Assembly: GCA_963513935.1 (NCBI GenBank)
Contig: OY740777.1
Coordinates: forward strand, 13,937,092 to 14,001,091
DNA from: Aphrophora alni
Taxonomy: Eukaryota > Arthropoda > Insecta > Hemiptera > Aphrophoridae
Direction of reading: 5' to 3'
DNA: 64,000 bases
Numbering within the stretch: position 1 is the stretch's first letter; the number at the start of each line of letters is the position of its first letter. Positions 35,556 through 49,238 of the stretch are shown piece after piece. Under the pieces are notes generated by a model that was not told the DNA's origin, did no database searches, and saw only the letters and a program-made list of their open reading frames with translations. Made by a program: the position numbers and the translations under genes.

Positions 35556-36767
35556 ATGGGTGAGGAAGGGAAAAAAATATCTTTTGGTTTTAGTAAATTA
35601 TCAAAGAAAACATCTATTATAGGAGTTAACAAAGTTAATAAAGAAGAAAAAGTCCAGTTTATAGATTGTGTTGAAGAAAAAAATATTAAAATTAGAGATG
35701 AAGAAAAAAAAGAAGATAAGGTACTAGTTATTCCACTTATTAACAGTAAAGTGATTGAAACTAATGGTAATGTCACCAGAAATTCTATTGACTTGGGTAA
35801 AATAAATATTTCAGAAAAGGTCTCTGCTGTAGAATTCTCTAAAACAGAGACTTGTGTTGTTGAGACTTTGGACTCCATAGCTGCTAAGGAAATTTTAGAA
35901 GAAGTTAATAAGTCAACAACGGAAGAAGAGCCCAAAATATATGCTGTACCTCTTACTACTAATGCACCCCTTGGTGAAAAAGAGTCTTCATTAGAAGATT
36001 ATGAAAATATCCCAGTTTCTGATTATGGACTTGCAATGTTAAGAGGCATGGGATGGTGTCCTGGAAAAGGAATCGGAAAGAATGAAAAATTAGTTACCTC
36101 GTCGGCACCAGTACTTAGACCAAAAGGTATGGGACTTGGTGCTGATAAAGTCATCAAAACTGCACCTAACCTATCATCCAATAATGATAATGAAGACCTC
36201 AAACTAGTTAAAGGTGGTTTTGTACGAATTATTGCAGGACCTCATAAGGATTCATATGGCCAAATTGAAGGTTTTGATGAAGAATCTGGACGTTTATTTG
36301 TAAAACTTTCATTAAAAAATCTAGTTGTTTCATTTAATGAATTTATGGTTCAACTTGTAAACAAACATGATTTTACTAAAAACTCTAAAGTTATAAATGT
36401 TAGAAAATACGAAGAGTATAAGGATAAAGAAATTGAAAGTAACAAGTCTGATGAACGTACAAATAAAAATCAAACTATTAGGAATAATAGGCCTGAATCA
36501 AACTCTCCCCCTCAGCAGGAAAAAAAAGGTAATAGTCGGATTAAATCTGATATTAGCCCTGAAAGACATATCTCAAAACACAAATCAAGTAAAAAACATA
36601 GTAAGAAGTCACATAGATATAGAAGTAGCTCAGATGATTCACCACCAAGACTAAGAAGAAGTCGCTCTCAATCTAGAGAACGTAGCTCAAGTTCTAGAAG
36701 TAGAAATTATGATTCAAATCGAGATAGGAGAAAAAGAAGTCGTTCCAGATCTCCTAGAAGGAAATAA
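35556..36767 (+). CDS. GPKOW-like G-patch and KOW domain protein (MOS2/Spp2-type splicing factor)
   Basis: A single uninterrupted exon encodes 403 aa. The start KKISFGFSKLSKK (6-18) is the conserved opening of GPKOW. A G-patch occupies about 152-198 (DYGLAMLRGMGWCPGKGIGK, then RPKGMGLGAD). A KOW motif follows at about 217-245 (VKGGFVRIIAGPHKDSYGQI). The C-terminus (about 340-403) is a Lys/Arg/Ser tail with RS repeats. Family members bind the helicase DHX16/Prp2 through the G-patch and act in the nucleus in catalytic activation of the spliceosome. Human GPKOW is longer (about 476 aa) and has a second KOW near its C-terminus, which I do not find here. ATG 35556 has purine-poor context (TCAATATGG) but gives the conserved N-terminus. 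Codons are AT-ending, like the surroundings. An opposite-strand 129-codon ORF is a shadow. Confidence 0.92.
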   Translation: MGEEGKKISFGFSKLSKKTSIIGVNKVNKEEKVQFIDCVEEKNIKIRDEEKKEDKVLVIPLINSKVIETNGNVTRNSIDLGKINISEKVSAVEFSKTETCVVETLDSIAAKEILEEVNKSTTEEEPKIYAVPLTTNAPLGEKESSLEDYENIPVSDYGLAMLRGMGWCPGKGIGKNEKLVTSSAPVLRPKGMGLGADKVIKTAPNLSSNNDNEDLKLVKGGFVRIIAGPHKDSYGQIEGFDEESGRLFVKLSLKNLVVSFNEFMVQLVNKHDFTKNSKVINVRKYEEYKDKEIESNKSDERTNKNQTIRNNRPESNSPPQQEKKGNSRIKSDISPERHISKHKSSKKHSKKSHRYRSSSDDSPPRLRRSRSQSRERSSSSRSRNYDSNRDRRKRSRSRSPRRK

Positions 36768-36985
36768 GTACCTTAATAACATTGTTCTTAAGTTAATATA
36801 TTAGCCTAAATACTCTTGGTAGCCTATTGGACCTATCATATACGATTTAATTAACAATTTTGAACTATTAGGCTAGAGACATTCATTTATGTCTTTTTAA
36901 TTAACTACAATACCATTTTAAATTTTATGCCATTTTGCAAAATTAATATGACTAAATTTTTAAATAAGGAGGCCTAATAAAACAT
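36768..36985 (+). terminator. 3'UTR and poly(A) signal of the GPKOW-like gene
   Basis: The first AATAAA after the stop is at 36976-36981, which would give a 3'UTR of about 230 nt. No experimental end is visible. Confidence 0.45.
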
Positions 36986-39900
36986 TCCTACCCAATTACC
37001 ATAAACTTTTTTTAAATCTAGTCTAGATAAATACCTTTAAAAAAATAAAATTTATAATTTTTCCAACAGTGTTTTGCACCACTGATTATTATAACATTAC
37101 AACTCTTTTGTAAGGAATCCTAATTAAAATAACTAAAGAAAGTAATAACAAATTAATTAAATATTCTTACTTTGTATTATTGGCAGTGATGTTTGAATTT
37201 TGACAAGGTGGTGGCTATGATATAAATTATCTTGGTTTCTGTACATATTGAAACTGTCATAGTAGCCTAGATACATTTCTCTAAAAATGTCATCGAGTCT
37301 GACTGCATGATAATAAATAATCGCCTACTGTGAATGTTTGTAAAATGCTGACCATGATCAGACTATTATCATTGAGTTTGATTTGACAAATCATCAGCAG
37401 GATTATAATGAAATATAAATATATCAAGTTTTAATATTTAAAAAATCAATAAATCACATATCCCCACATCAAATTTCAATTACAAAATGATGTTTTAAGT
37501 TCAAATAACGAAGTATTCATGATCATTCCACTTTCCAACAAATAAGGTATACTACTTTTTAAGTAACAATAACTGTAATCATTGAAAAAATGCCTTCCTG
37601 TTGATAATGTAGTGATCATTTGTGAGTTTTACCTTTTCAGAAATCTCATTTCAAGTGATATAAATAATAGTTTTAATATCAATAACACCACATATTGCCG
37701 TCCAAATCGGTCATTATATGACTAAGTGTAGAGTTTTTAATATTTTGGATTTTTTGTTGCTAAGAAACTCTGCCATTGTTTACTTCAATAAGGAAGATGG
37801 TGATCGGCAAACTAGTGATTACAAACTTTATTGAATTTTGTAGACCTAAGGTGGTTATAAATCTGTGAATGTTAAGTTATCGATTATAAAACAGAAAGTT
37901 TACAGTGATTCGAGATTCCTTTAATGGAAATAATTACTGAATTATCATTACGTATGTTGGTTATAAGTGATGTATACATCATACTACTTTGCATTTAATC
38001 TTTTTAGACTTATGAAATTTATTAAAAGCTAAGTTTTCTTTTCAGATTTTGCAAGAAAATAAAACTTTTTTCTAAGGTTTGTTTTAGACAGTGCTTGGTA
38101 GAAGAAACAGACAACTGCAATATTGTTTTATTTATAAACAAGTTATTTTATGGATTTTTTGGTAATTATGCATTGAAGCTCACCCTACTTTTTGGTCGCT
38201 AAAAACGATGCAAATTTACTATTTACCTAGTTTGTCATTAATCTGATATTTTTTTAACATTGCTGAATAATTTTCAAATCTCAAACTCCATTAATATTCT
38301 AGAAACTTAAAATTTTAAACATAAGGAATTTAGGCATTTTTGGGTTATGAGGAATGTGTACAATGACAATGTGAGTCAAGTTTATGACTGCATTACCAGT
38401 TTATGCTATACGTTGTATGTTACATTAGTATAAATCATCATGTGTAAATTAAAGGAGAAAGGAATGGGCTATATTATATGTATAAAATTACCTTCCCAGA
38501 CAAATGTAAACATAGACTCGTTATGCAAACTTGACTCGAACGTGATTGTAGACATTCATCATAACCCAAATAAACCTTAATTCCTTGTGTCAACAAGTGT
38601 CAGTTTTTGTTCAATATCAATGGATTATGAGACTTGAAAATTATTTCGCTTTGTTAAAAAATATCTGATTAATAACAAACAAGGTAAATAGTTTGTTTGC
38701 TAAAATGATAGTGACTAAAAACTAGGGTAACTTTGAACGCATAATTGCCGGTTTTTTAATAAATAGCACCAGAAACATAATATATTTATCTGCCTCTGTA
38801 TAATAAATTACCATACAATCTTCTTAAAACATGCAACAAAACTAATAATTCAGAATGTTAAAATTAATATAAATTAATAAAATCTCTCCTCCCCTTATCT
38901 AATGTTGATTAATTATATAAAAATAACTTTTACCAATAAATACGTTAAAGTTATTATTTTATCTGTAAGTTTAAAAAAAAAATTATTTTTAACATTGCTC
39001 GCAGTTTGGCTTGTCTATTAATGTAAAGATATTTGTGAATAGTAAAATAGCCAACTTTTGCACAAAACTATTTATTTATGCATGTGCAAGTCTAAGTGTT
39101 AATAACATTACAACAATGTAAGGCTTCTCCATCATTATTAGTAGCCTAATGCAGTACACTATGCAGTAGTGGTAATATTAGACTGTAATTTCTATCATAT
39201 TATACACTGTCACATATGGTCTAATTTTTAAATATAGTCTTTATTTATGTTTTTGTACAGAACAAAATGTGAACCAAAATAAAAAAAAATTTTTAGAACT
39301 TTCAATTTTTTTCCAATATATGTGTACCTATATAAATAAGTTATCTTATAAGTATATATTCTGTTAATTGTCTATTCCTCTGCTACTCAAACGAGTGGAG
39401 AGATTTGAATAATAACTCAAAATATATTAAACGTTTTTAATAACTCAAAATTCTGGGGTGGCTGCGATAAGATCAAATTTTCAATTTTCTTAAAATCAGC
39501 TTTTACAAATCAGGGTTATAAAAAACAAAATCATTCATGGAGCCATGTTGTAAAAAACTTCATTTTTCAAAAATCATTTCAAAATTTGGTGAAATGTGAA
39601 GATTATGCAAACCAGTGTACAAAATCGCAAGTAAAAAAATACAGTCTAGGGCTCATTGGCGAAAATAAACAATGAACTTTTGATTGCTATCAAGTACAAT
39701 TTTTGATCAAGATGAGTAGGGCAGAACCAAAGCACTCTATAAAAAATGTTTTGAAATATTGTTTTATACATTTTTTAAAAATAAGGGTAGGGTTCCCTTA
39801 TATATGACATAATCTCCCATAAGAATAGTTGGGAATAGAAATATTTTTGGTTTTGTGGATGCGCATGTGAGAAAATTAGTGCAAAGTTTTTGCACCATTT

Positions 39901-40845
39901 TTTTATTTGATGCTGGGATATCTGTTCACAAATTATTGTAATATTTCTAATTATTTGATTTTGTTTTCAACCAATATTTTACAAATTATCAAGATAAAAA
40001 AAGTGTTGTCTAAAGTTTCACAAGACTCTTTTAATATTTAAAATTATGAAATCACTTTAAAAGGGCAGATACAAGACATCACACAAAATTTGTAGAACAA
40101 GCAGATTGTGAACAAATTGGAATTTTTGTTTTTTCTTACTTAAAGGTGAAACATCTTTCAGGTATCATCACCTTATAAAAAAGAAGTAAAATAGACATAA
40201 AATAAAGACCCCCTAGACCATAAATGTGATACATGATGAAGCTTATATGGCCAATTCACAATATCGTCTTCTTAATAACAATGTTTGCTATACATTACAC
40301 TACTGATATTTTTATTACTGGATAAGTTTTAATTAGAAAAACTTTATCTCCCCACTCCTATTCTGTTTGAAAATGGTGTAACTCAGTTGACATAATGCTT
40401 ATTGTCTCAGTATATTAGTGTAATAGGAAAAAAATACAATATATTTGCACAGTATAAAAACTCTACTGATTAAGAAATATTTCTCAACTTTAGTGTTTTT
40501 GTGTGTCTTTTCTTATTTGTGTAATATTAGGTAATACCAAGGACCACTTTCCAAGATAACCCTATGTCTCCTATTCATACAAAATCTAAACTAATAGGCT
40601 ATAATATGCTCCTCTAATCTATAAATATATATTGTAATATATCTTTTTTCAGAAGATGGAGAATTGAAAATTACAAATACCTTATTATTTTTGCTTTTTA
40701 TTGCAAAATTTGTTTACTGTGCAAAATGTTTCAAACCAACCCTGTCAACTTCTATTCAAATCAACACCATTTATTTATAGTGGGCGCTCCCACCACCATA
40801 CCATAGATTGAAGTAAACCAAACTTCACAGAAAAAAATGTCTCTT
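36986..40845. other. AT-rich intergenic sequence, no gene recognised
   Basis: 3.9 kb with no ORF of substance. 39580-39680 shares blocks with 235-350. The rest looks unique. Confidence 0.45.
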
Positions 40846-40935
40846 AGGTGGGATTCAAACCCACAACCTTCATCACCAATCCTTGATCAAGGGATGCTGC
40901 CTATGTCCCTCAAACACTTAGACACAAAGTTATAG
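40846..40935 (-). repeat. tRNA-like sequence or tRNA-derived SINE head
   Basis: On the minus strand a GTGTCTAAGTGTTTGAGGG block resembles a type II (Ser/Leu-like) A-box region, and GGTTGTGGGTTTGAATCCCA gives a good B box with a T-arm that can pair (TGGG/CCCA). The acceptor stem does not close well, so it is not a functional tRNA. A pseudo-tRNA or SINE is likelier. Confidence 0.45.
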
Positions 40936-43900
40936 TCAGTCATTGAGTAATGTAGTTAGAATTACTAGATAATTGCTATAAACCTTTATTCAATAGCTTT
41001 TATTTCCAGAATGAAACAAGTTTTATTTTAGCACAATTGGCAGATCTGTAGCCAGTTTATTAAATGGTCAACATCAGGTGTCGATCACTTTAAAAAAGTT
41101 TTTAGAAATAAAAACAACACCACAATGTTTAAATTTCTTCTTTTTTTATTATTTATTATTACATACAACTGGACAATTTTAATTTTTCTTCTTTTTTTCC
41201 TTTTTTTTACTTTTAATAATAATATAAACTAATTTCACAATCATACAAGTTAAAATTCTATCTATAAAAAATATGTTTAACAAAAAGCATTTTATCATGG
41301 CAGAGTAAATAAAACATTAGATTAAATAGAGAAGCAAAAATCAGTGTCAAAAAAAATTAATAAATACAAAAAACAAGTTAAGCTTATACACTTTATCAGT
41401 CATAAATATATATATGTATAAAAGTTTACATTAATAGTGATAAAATTAAGATGTTGCTAAAATATTCTAAATTCATGATATGGACAGGTACATTTATGTA
41501 ATACCTTTTATAAAATAAAAATTCTTAAGCACCTGCAAATAAGTGGCACTGATACAGAGATCTTTAAAAATAAAATGGCACCATTTAACTAAAATTAATT
41601 ATATTGTATGTGGATTTAAAAAGAAAAAAGTGATTATAAAATAATAAGAGATAAAAGTTTATTTTGTATAGCATTTGAAAACAGTGTATGTTTACACGGC
41701 TATAGAGATAAAAGAGTGGAATGATTTTGTGCTCCATGTTGCAGAGTGTACAAAATCATCGGCAATCACTTACAATCTTATTTCTGGCAACCTTAATTTT
41801 TTTCAACAGCAAATTAAAAAAAAATAATTATGATCACCTGTTTTCAACTACTACTCTGAAAATAGTGTTTTCTCTCAAATTCACATATTACAGAACTTAC
41901 AAACACTGGAAGGGTAAAATATTTTGAAGGAATGAAGTTTTAGGGAAAAAATGTTTCAGCCAAAATTATAGGGGACTTGATGGTGAACTTTGGACTAAAT
42001 TGAGGGTCATTTAAAAGTCAACTTGATTTACTGTATTTATTTTTTAACGAAAAGTCAGACAATTTTACATTCAACAATGTATCCACGTTAACAGAGCAAA
42101 GTAACTTCTAGAGGTCATTAGAGGTAAAAACAACTCCATATCTCCACTCTGTACTTATAAATTTTGGAACAAAATATTTTAGATAAAAGTTGTAAGATCT
42201 TGATCTTAAGAAGACCAAATTTAGGGATCATTTGAAAGTCAACTTTATTTTCATAACTCTCATTTTTGGTTTTAGAACATTCAGCTTTTTATTTGGCAAT
42301 GGGGTAAAATATCTACTCAGAATCCAAAAGAAATGATAAATTTGATTAACGCATTCTATAAAATCACTCTCTAAACATTGTATATTACAGTTGTGCTCAA
42401 AGGTGTGATCTCTTAACTTTGATTCACAAACTTTAAGAAGTCAAGATACAGCTCATTTTACAGTCAAACTTAATTTGACTGAATTCCTATGATTAGCTAG
42501 ACAATTCTACATTCATGTCTTCATGTCCAAAATGAACTACGAAAAAGCTTCGATGGAAAAAAATATATAATTCCCGAATGGTAATTCATTCCATAGAAGA
42601 ACATTTTCTGTTCTTTTAATTTCTGAAGTTTTTAATATAAGAACTGTAAACAATCGTGTTATTGTGAATTGGTGGTACATTTTGAATATTACAACCGTGG
42701 TTATTTTTTTCTTACTCAATATTATGTAAATAAGACTAATGAGGATGGGATGTTATTACTGTGGACATAGTGATTGACACAAGCATTCGAAAACATATAT
42801 ATTATACTTCATTATAAACTTGCGACTATTCAGCTGGGCTATTGTTTAAATAAAATTAATTTAGATTGATAAGTTTTACAATACTTTTCCATCATAAGCG
42901 CCTTATGGAATATATGCCTAAATCCAAAGTAAATGTTTTTTGCATAGTTTTTTTTAGCCCAAGTAATTATAGACACTTCCCTTTGGAATTGCTTTATTAA
43001 TGAAAAGATCACTATTGTGAAAGAGCACAACTTTTGTCGTGTCTATACAAACATCATAGCTTTATAATTTTACAGTACTCGGCTAACAGAATATATCTAA
43101 TGTCATAGGTTGTTTATGTTTTTGAGTGTTTATGTCACAGGACGTGATTGGTTTACTCTCAACATTAGGTTTTTTTCTATACGACTCAGCCGACTGCCAC
43201 CTTAGTTGTAAGCCTACTGTATTTTCTTTTCAAAACTTAAAACAATATGTGAAAACAGTGTTTGAATGCTACGATAAATCCATTAAAGTTTAAGGTATAA
43301 CTAAACAAAATTGTCATGTCGGTATTTTGAAAACACAAAATAATAACATTAATTATTGTGCTAAAATTTAATGTTATAAGAAATTTTCTAAAATAAATAT
43401 ACAATTTTTTTTTACAAGTAAAATGTACAAATAAACGTATATCCACGGTTTTAGACAAATACCATGTATTTTAGCTCGTAGTACCACATATATTTAACAG
43501 TTAAACTATGGTACAACTATTGCATTGAATTTATTTTCAATAATGCACGCATTTGAATAATATTTTTCATTAAAAACATTATGAAAATTTTACATAAAAC
43601 TTACAAGAAGTAAATAAGTTACATAATACATACAAATAACACATAATTACTATATAACAGTATTTTATAGCATATCTCTGATCATGTTACAATCTCAATA
43701 TAGACTGTGGCAGAAATCATGTTCGTTAGTAAAAATAACAATACATTTTGAAAAATCAGCTGTTTTCTTCTATATTACAGAATTTATTCTTAAAAGAAAA
43801 CTTATTGTTAAAAAGTATTCTCAATTATCTCACGTCCAGATTCACATTAAACAATGATGCAAAAATATTGCACTAACTTTTCAACATACTAAAACCAAAC

Positions 43901-45176
43901 ACTGTGCTAACCAAAAATCGCTATATCCCCAAAAAATACCTCTAATACTACACACATGAGACATAAACTAATGGAACTTTTTTTATTAATGAGTTTTTCC
44001 TCATAACATTTCTTATAAAAGATATCAAGTTTAAAAAAAAAAAAAAAAGTTATTTATTTATATAATATACCGTAGGCTAAATTTATTTCATGTTAAAAAC
44101 AACTGAAATCGACTGGTTAATGATGATGGTCTAGATTCATTTTAATTTTTTGTCAATTATTCCTAAAATGTTATATTCTTTTACTTATTTTGCACACTAT
44201 TTTGGATCAGTAATCTTCACATTAAACGAAAATTTAAATAAAATTGTTTGAAATTATATTAAAAAATTACGAATTTTATATTACCTGGTAAATTTTTTGT
44301 TTGTTTTCAATAATTCCCAATCATTAACTCCCAGCTATTTGTTTTGTTTCTCTAAAGACTAAATTTTGGAAAATATGCTATTTTAGGGCAGTTTTAGAAA
44401 ATTATAGACTTTGGATTTTATGACAGTTACACTCAAGTTTTAAATGATTGACCAGTTCAAGATATGATCAAAATATACCCACATACTAAATTTGATTGAA
44501 TAGTCATTTGGACTCCAGAGCACTACAAAAAAAATGACAAATGGACAACATATTAAAACCACTTGTTTAATAATCTCATCACATAACGTTTTCACTATGT
44601 ATATGTGAAAAACTAATTGGGGAAAACAGTTTAAAATGACAAGAAATATAGGTATTAAGGAAGAACAAAATATTAATGATTTTCGTGATATTTGGGAACA
44701 AAAATTTTAAATGAACGGCTTTCTGAAACAATTAAGTTTAAATTGTCAGATTTTGTGATATACTACAAACTAAATAGTATCACAAAAATGTGGTATCAAT
44801 CTTTCAGAGTTTTACAGTTTTTTTTAAATGACACGACAGAAAATGAAGAATTTTTAGACAAAATTTATAGGAGCTTTTTTCATTTCGATTCCAGATTTAC
44901 TTTTCCGTGTTTAACATGACGATCGATGAAACACCCATACACAATCCTTATTCTTTACATTTCTGTAACGAAACATACTCACTTTGGTTCTAGGATTAGA
45001 AATTTTGTACAGTAATTGTAAAAGTATTATGAGAACTTGTTTTGGGTGCCACACTTTTTTAATGGATTTACTAAAAAAAATTTTGTATTTAACATTTAAA
45101 TTTTCGAACAATCTTCCGATTTATAGTTAAATTAAATTTCATGAGCAAGTCAAAACAATTCTATATTTCATATACA
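40936..45176. other. AT-rich intergenic sequence, no gene recognised
   Basis: 4.2 kb. Short ORFs on both strands are low-complexity or random. No repeat family was recognised apart from homopolymer runs (A15 near 44034). Confidence 0.45.
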
Positions 45177-45177
45177 G

Positions 45178-45245
45178 TAGACTCCCGGTAATTCGATCCT
45201 TGGTAGTTCTAGATTCCCTTTAATTCGAACTGGTGAACTCACCCC
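45178..45245 (+). mobile_element. Pogo/Tigger-type element, left end only
   Basis: 'Acagtagactcccggtaatt' followed by 'cgatcc' fits the CAGTxGAxTCxCGxTxATxCG ends of pogo/Tigger elements. No matching right end was found, so it is probably truncated. Confidence 0.4.
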
Positions 45246-46914
45246 AAAAAATTAAAAATTTGTAAGAGAGAGAACTTTACGTATCAAGGGTCACGGTGTT
45301 AGTATAACACGCATGATCAGTATTGTTTACACACATGGTCAGCACTGCTTAGTTCATAAAACATTTTCTTAGTAATTTTTTAGAATCGAAGTAGAGCCAC
45401 CCTTTGTCACTAAAAGTATGCAAGTTAGTGTCAGGTTGACTGGTATAGCTGATACCGAAGATATATCTTGAGAGACTGTACCACACTGAAGATTTGACAG
45501 CGCTAGACGCAGCTTTATGTCGAGTAATAAGCAGAAACTATATTGATTCACATTATGCTGCTTAGAAATTGGCGTAACAGTGTTGTTAAAAACAAGGCTC
45601 TATTTTAATAATGTTAATCTAAACAAGTATGCACTTATTTAACCTTATTTTCTATTCTTTAAAAATTTATTATATCCTACCCTATGTTTTGTTCTTATTT
45701 CGTGGATTTCTTTCAATTTGAGGTGACCTCAGAACCTATAAGCTCAAATTTTCAGGACTCTGTACAATAAAACAGGATCTGCTAAATGAAATTGTAACAT
45801 AAACAGGACTTCTGAAACATCTATAATCATTTCAAAGAAATAAAATAAATCTTGCTATCCTATTGGAAATAAAAGAAGTAATGTTGTTACCATAACAGTA
45901 CGTAATGCATAAAGACGCAGCCCGAACATTAATCGTCATTCAATTACGTAATGAATCAAATAGTCACAATATTTTTTACAACACTAATGTTACAATTATA
46001 ATTTTGTTTTCCTATCCTGGTGTTAAAATGTTGTGACCTTCAGCCTCCTTATAGCCACCGGACAGTCGGTGCAGTTGTAGGACTGTTTATTAAAGTTTAC
46101 CACCTAGGAAGAGACTACAATGGCTCAGAAGTATTGTCGTAACAGTGTGAAAACCAAAGTTGTTTAATAAAAGCATTCGAAAAAACTGAATCATTTATGC
46201 ATTTTTCTAACAATCACCAAGGGAATAAATGAACTGATTTACAGGACTTTATTTTAACATTGGCACTAAATACACATAATAAAGGCAAACAAAACTTTCC
46301 CTTTATTCCACCAACAGTTCATTACACAGAGTTTGAATACTTAAAAATCGTACCTGGGTCAGATATCCAACATTTTTCAATATTGGCAGCAATAGTTGTA
46401 TTACGGTAATACATGAAGAAAATCAGTGTTAGGTTGTTAAGGAAATATCTATTTTTAATTCCTTTTCTTCAATAAAAGTAAATTTTTGAATGTTGTCTAT
46501 TGTCGACCTGTCAACCATACAGTCAGTGCTCAAATGATGGATTGATGTTGAACAAATGTGGTATGTGAGTACATGTTGATCATATCTTTCTATTTCAATT
46601 TAAAATTTAAGAGTAGGGCTACATGATAAAAGACCCAATCAGAATTTATTTTTTTTTTCAATTGGATCCAACGATTTTCCAAGGACCTAAACAAAACGTA
46701 TTGATAAGCCATCTCTTCAAAATATCTGTGTGGGAGTTAGTAGTCAAACAATGAAAATAAATTATGTATGCCATCTTCGTAGATTAAATTTGATCAAAAC
46801 CATTGGGTTTTATTTTACTCTTTGCCATTTCACTCTTAACTGTAATTTAAAAAAATGTTATGTAGCTCGGCAAATTAGTTTTGAGCAATAAACTTTCAAA
46901 ATTGAATAATATAT
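45246..46914. other. AT-rich spacer with an R5-like fragment
   Basis: 46680-46710 carries 'ccaaggacctaaacaaaacg', related to 17880-17915. Nothing else was recognised. Confidence 0.4.
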
Positions 46915-47369
46915 TGTAACGAAAAGGTGCTGGCTAGGGTCAGTGAACGGCAAGCCATCAATTTTATAAGAAATAAAAGAGTTGACAGCTCAAGGACAAG
47001 CCCATACTTAAAAAAAAAACTGAAGGGTTTAAGGGCAAGGAATTCATTTAGAGATATGTTGGAGTAAGGAGAGGTCAACGGACAAAGTTTAAATTAACCA
47101 ATGAGAAGAAAGCGTCACTTTCTAAATTCTAATAAACTTTGAATCCCTCCAATGAAAAATAAAGCTTTGGCGTGACTGTTGAAAACGAGGAATTATAGAT
47201 ATAGGTCCAAGAGAAAGAAACAAGAGAGTCATTCAAGATATTTTGTACAAGGTTGTTCTACTAGATAATTGTTCTTCATAAAATTTTGTTAAAACTTTCA
47301 TAATAAATTGTAAAATCTTCTGGGAAATTGGTAAACATTTGAATGTAATCGCGAAGAATATTAAATTAA

Positions 47370-47530
47370 AAGAAATTACGTTGAGAAGTAAGTTAGTTAA
47401 AGTAAAAGAAATACGTCGAGAAGTAAGTTAATCAAAATTAAAAGAAATATGCCGAACAGTTTAACAAAAATTAAAAGAAATACGTTGAACAGTGAATCAG
47501 TTAAAGTTAAAGAATACGTCCTAAAGTGAA
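47370..47530. repeat. Degenerate tandem repeat, unit about 35-42 bp, 4 copies
   Basis: 'Aaagaaat(t)acgt-gag/caagt-agtta' recurs four to five times with substitutions and small indels. Confidence 0.65.
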
Positions 47531-47811
47531 TAAAGTCAGTGAAAAGTTAATAGATGAAATATCAGAGTCAAGAATAAAGAGAGGGATTCTGCGAGAAATC
47601 ACCCAGACCAGATCACAGCTTTGCGAGAACAAAGGAGATTATTGGACTCCAAATCAACATCGAGCTTATCTACTAGAACAACCACGCTTCGGATTGTGAA
47701 AATACAGATTCGATAGTAGACTGTGAAAATTTGTATAAATAATTAACCACCAACAACATTTTGATTCGGTAACTAAAGTTTAAATTCTAGTCACCAAAGA
47801 ACCACACGAAC

Positions 47812-47833
47812 GAGAGAGAGAGAGAGAGAGAGA
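47812..47833. repeat. (GA)n microsatellite
   Basis: About 11 GA units. Confidence 0.9.
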
Positions 47834-48829
47834 TTTTATTGTATTTTAAATCAATCTTTAAATAAAACAAGCTAGCCAGGGCAGTAAATTAATTAAATTG
47901 GGCACATAATTACTAAAAGAAATTACACTAAAATTTAATTCAGTAAAAATAAATCAGACTAATAGCAATTTTGATACACTCTGTTTCTTTTGTAATTGTT
48001 AAGGAAGCATTGTATAATCTAATTAGATTGTGTTTAATTTCCATTGTGATTTATTTCAGGTATTTTCATTTGTTTAGGTTAAGAAATATTGCAGTTATTT
48101 CATTTGTTAGATTAAGGAATTAGACAATCACTGTATTTAGATAAGCGCATCCTTAGCAAATCAAAATTAAATTTAAATTAATTGTAAAAAATTATTATAA
48201 TAATTTTAAAAAAGAGATTGGTTTGTAAGAGTAAAAGTTGATGTAATGTTTTGTAAAGTTCATATTTTTAAATATTCCTGGTCTTCTAGAAACATTTTTT
48301 TCTAAATGTTACACATTTGGCAGCAGACAAGTTTGCCCTGGATGTGAATGCATCGTACTATTTTACAATATGAAGACAGTTTAATTGCTGGGAATCAGTC
48401 GAGTTCAAGAGCACTACTATTGTGGCCTTGTATCTTTTGTCAGTGTGCACACTCCAATACAAAAGCCCTAATTTTGAAGAAAAAGCTGTTTTCAAACCAA
48501 AATTCTAGTGCATGGTAGCTTTTAAAGTACTGATCTATCTCTTCCAGACTTTTCTCTCTTGAGATTTTCTCAAACAAAAATAAAACTATAAATATATTGA
48601 CCAAAAACACTTAAACAGATTTTCTCACTACTTCTTTTATTCCTCACAATAATTTTTGATTTCGTATTACATAATTTTTAATCTAAATTAAATTTTTTCA
48701 AACTGTACACAACATTTTATAATAATTTATCTATATGCTAATAACTCATTAGATAAAAATTTATTTCAATATTTAACATATAAAGTGATAATTTAACATT
48801 AAAATAAGTTAAACACTTATATAATTGAT

Positions 48830-49085
48830 ATGGTTTAATTGGATATTTATCAGAATTTGTGTATATAAAAACTAATACACGATGTTTCGAGAGTTAGTGG
48901 CAAACCTACAATATAAAAAAAACACCAAGGGCCATGTTGTAAACTAAAACTAGTAGTAACCTTGGCAAGGAATCCAGACCTAACCTAACCAGGACTAAAT
49001 ACAGGAAAACTACAAATCATAATACTTACACAAATGATGACAAATGTCCGATTAAAACAATAACATGAACATTATCAAATAACAT
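48830..49085. mobile_element. Penelope-like terminal repeats in inverted orientation (family A)
   Basis: The left block ('tttgtgtatataaaaactaa', 'tacacgatgtttcgagag') and the right block ('tacacaaatgatgacaaatg', 'tccgattaaaac') are inverted copies of the family A end, about 150 bp apart. A (CCTAA)2 patch lies between them. Confidence 0.55.
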
Positions 49086-49238
49086 TAAAACATTTAATTT
49101 CACAAATTGTTAAATAACTCCAGTATATTTTTTAAATAATTTCACTTATAAATATGGATCTGAAAACATTTATTACAATAATTATTGTTTAACATTTTAA
49201 AATAAAGAGCAAATTATGAAATATAAATAAAGTAGATA

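Larger units (their letters stand above)
46915..48313 (+). mobile_element. Possible LTR (1.4 kb) of a retrotransposon
   Basis: The segment begins TGTAACG and ends ATGTTACA, the short TG..CA inverted ends of many LTRs, and is followed three bases later by TTTGGCAGCAG, which looks like a primer-binding region. Inside are a tandem repeat (47370-47530), a (GA)n tract and AATAAA motifs. There is no second LTR, no gag/pol in the following sequence, and no flanking duplication, so it is either a truncated 5' LTR or a coincidence. Confidence 0.3.

Noticed and set aside
35546..35935. 129-codon minus-strand ORF
   Set aside because: It is antisense to the clearly coding GPKOW-like gene and has no homology pattern of its own.
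40140..40180. Another hammerhead-like word (CTGAAAGATG with GGTGA/TCACC)
   Set aside because: The core does not fit CUGANGA and no GAAAC block with a stem follows.
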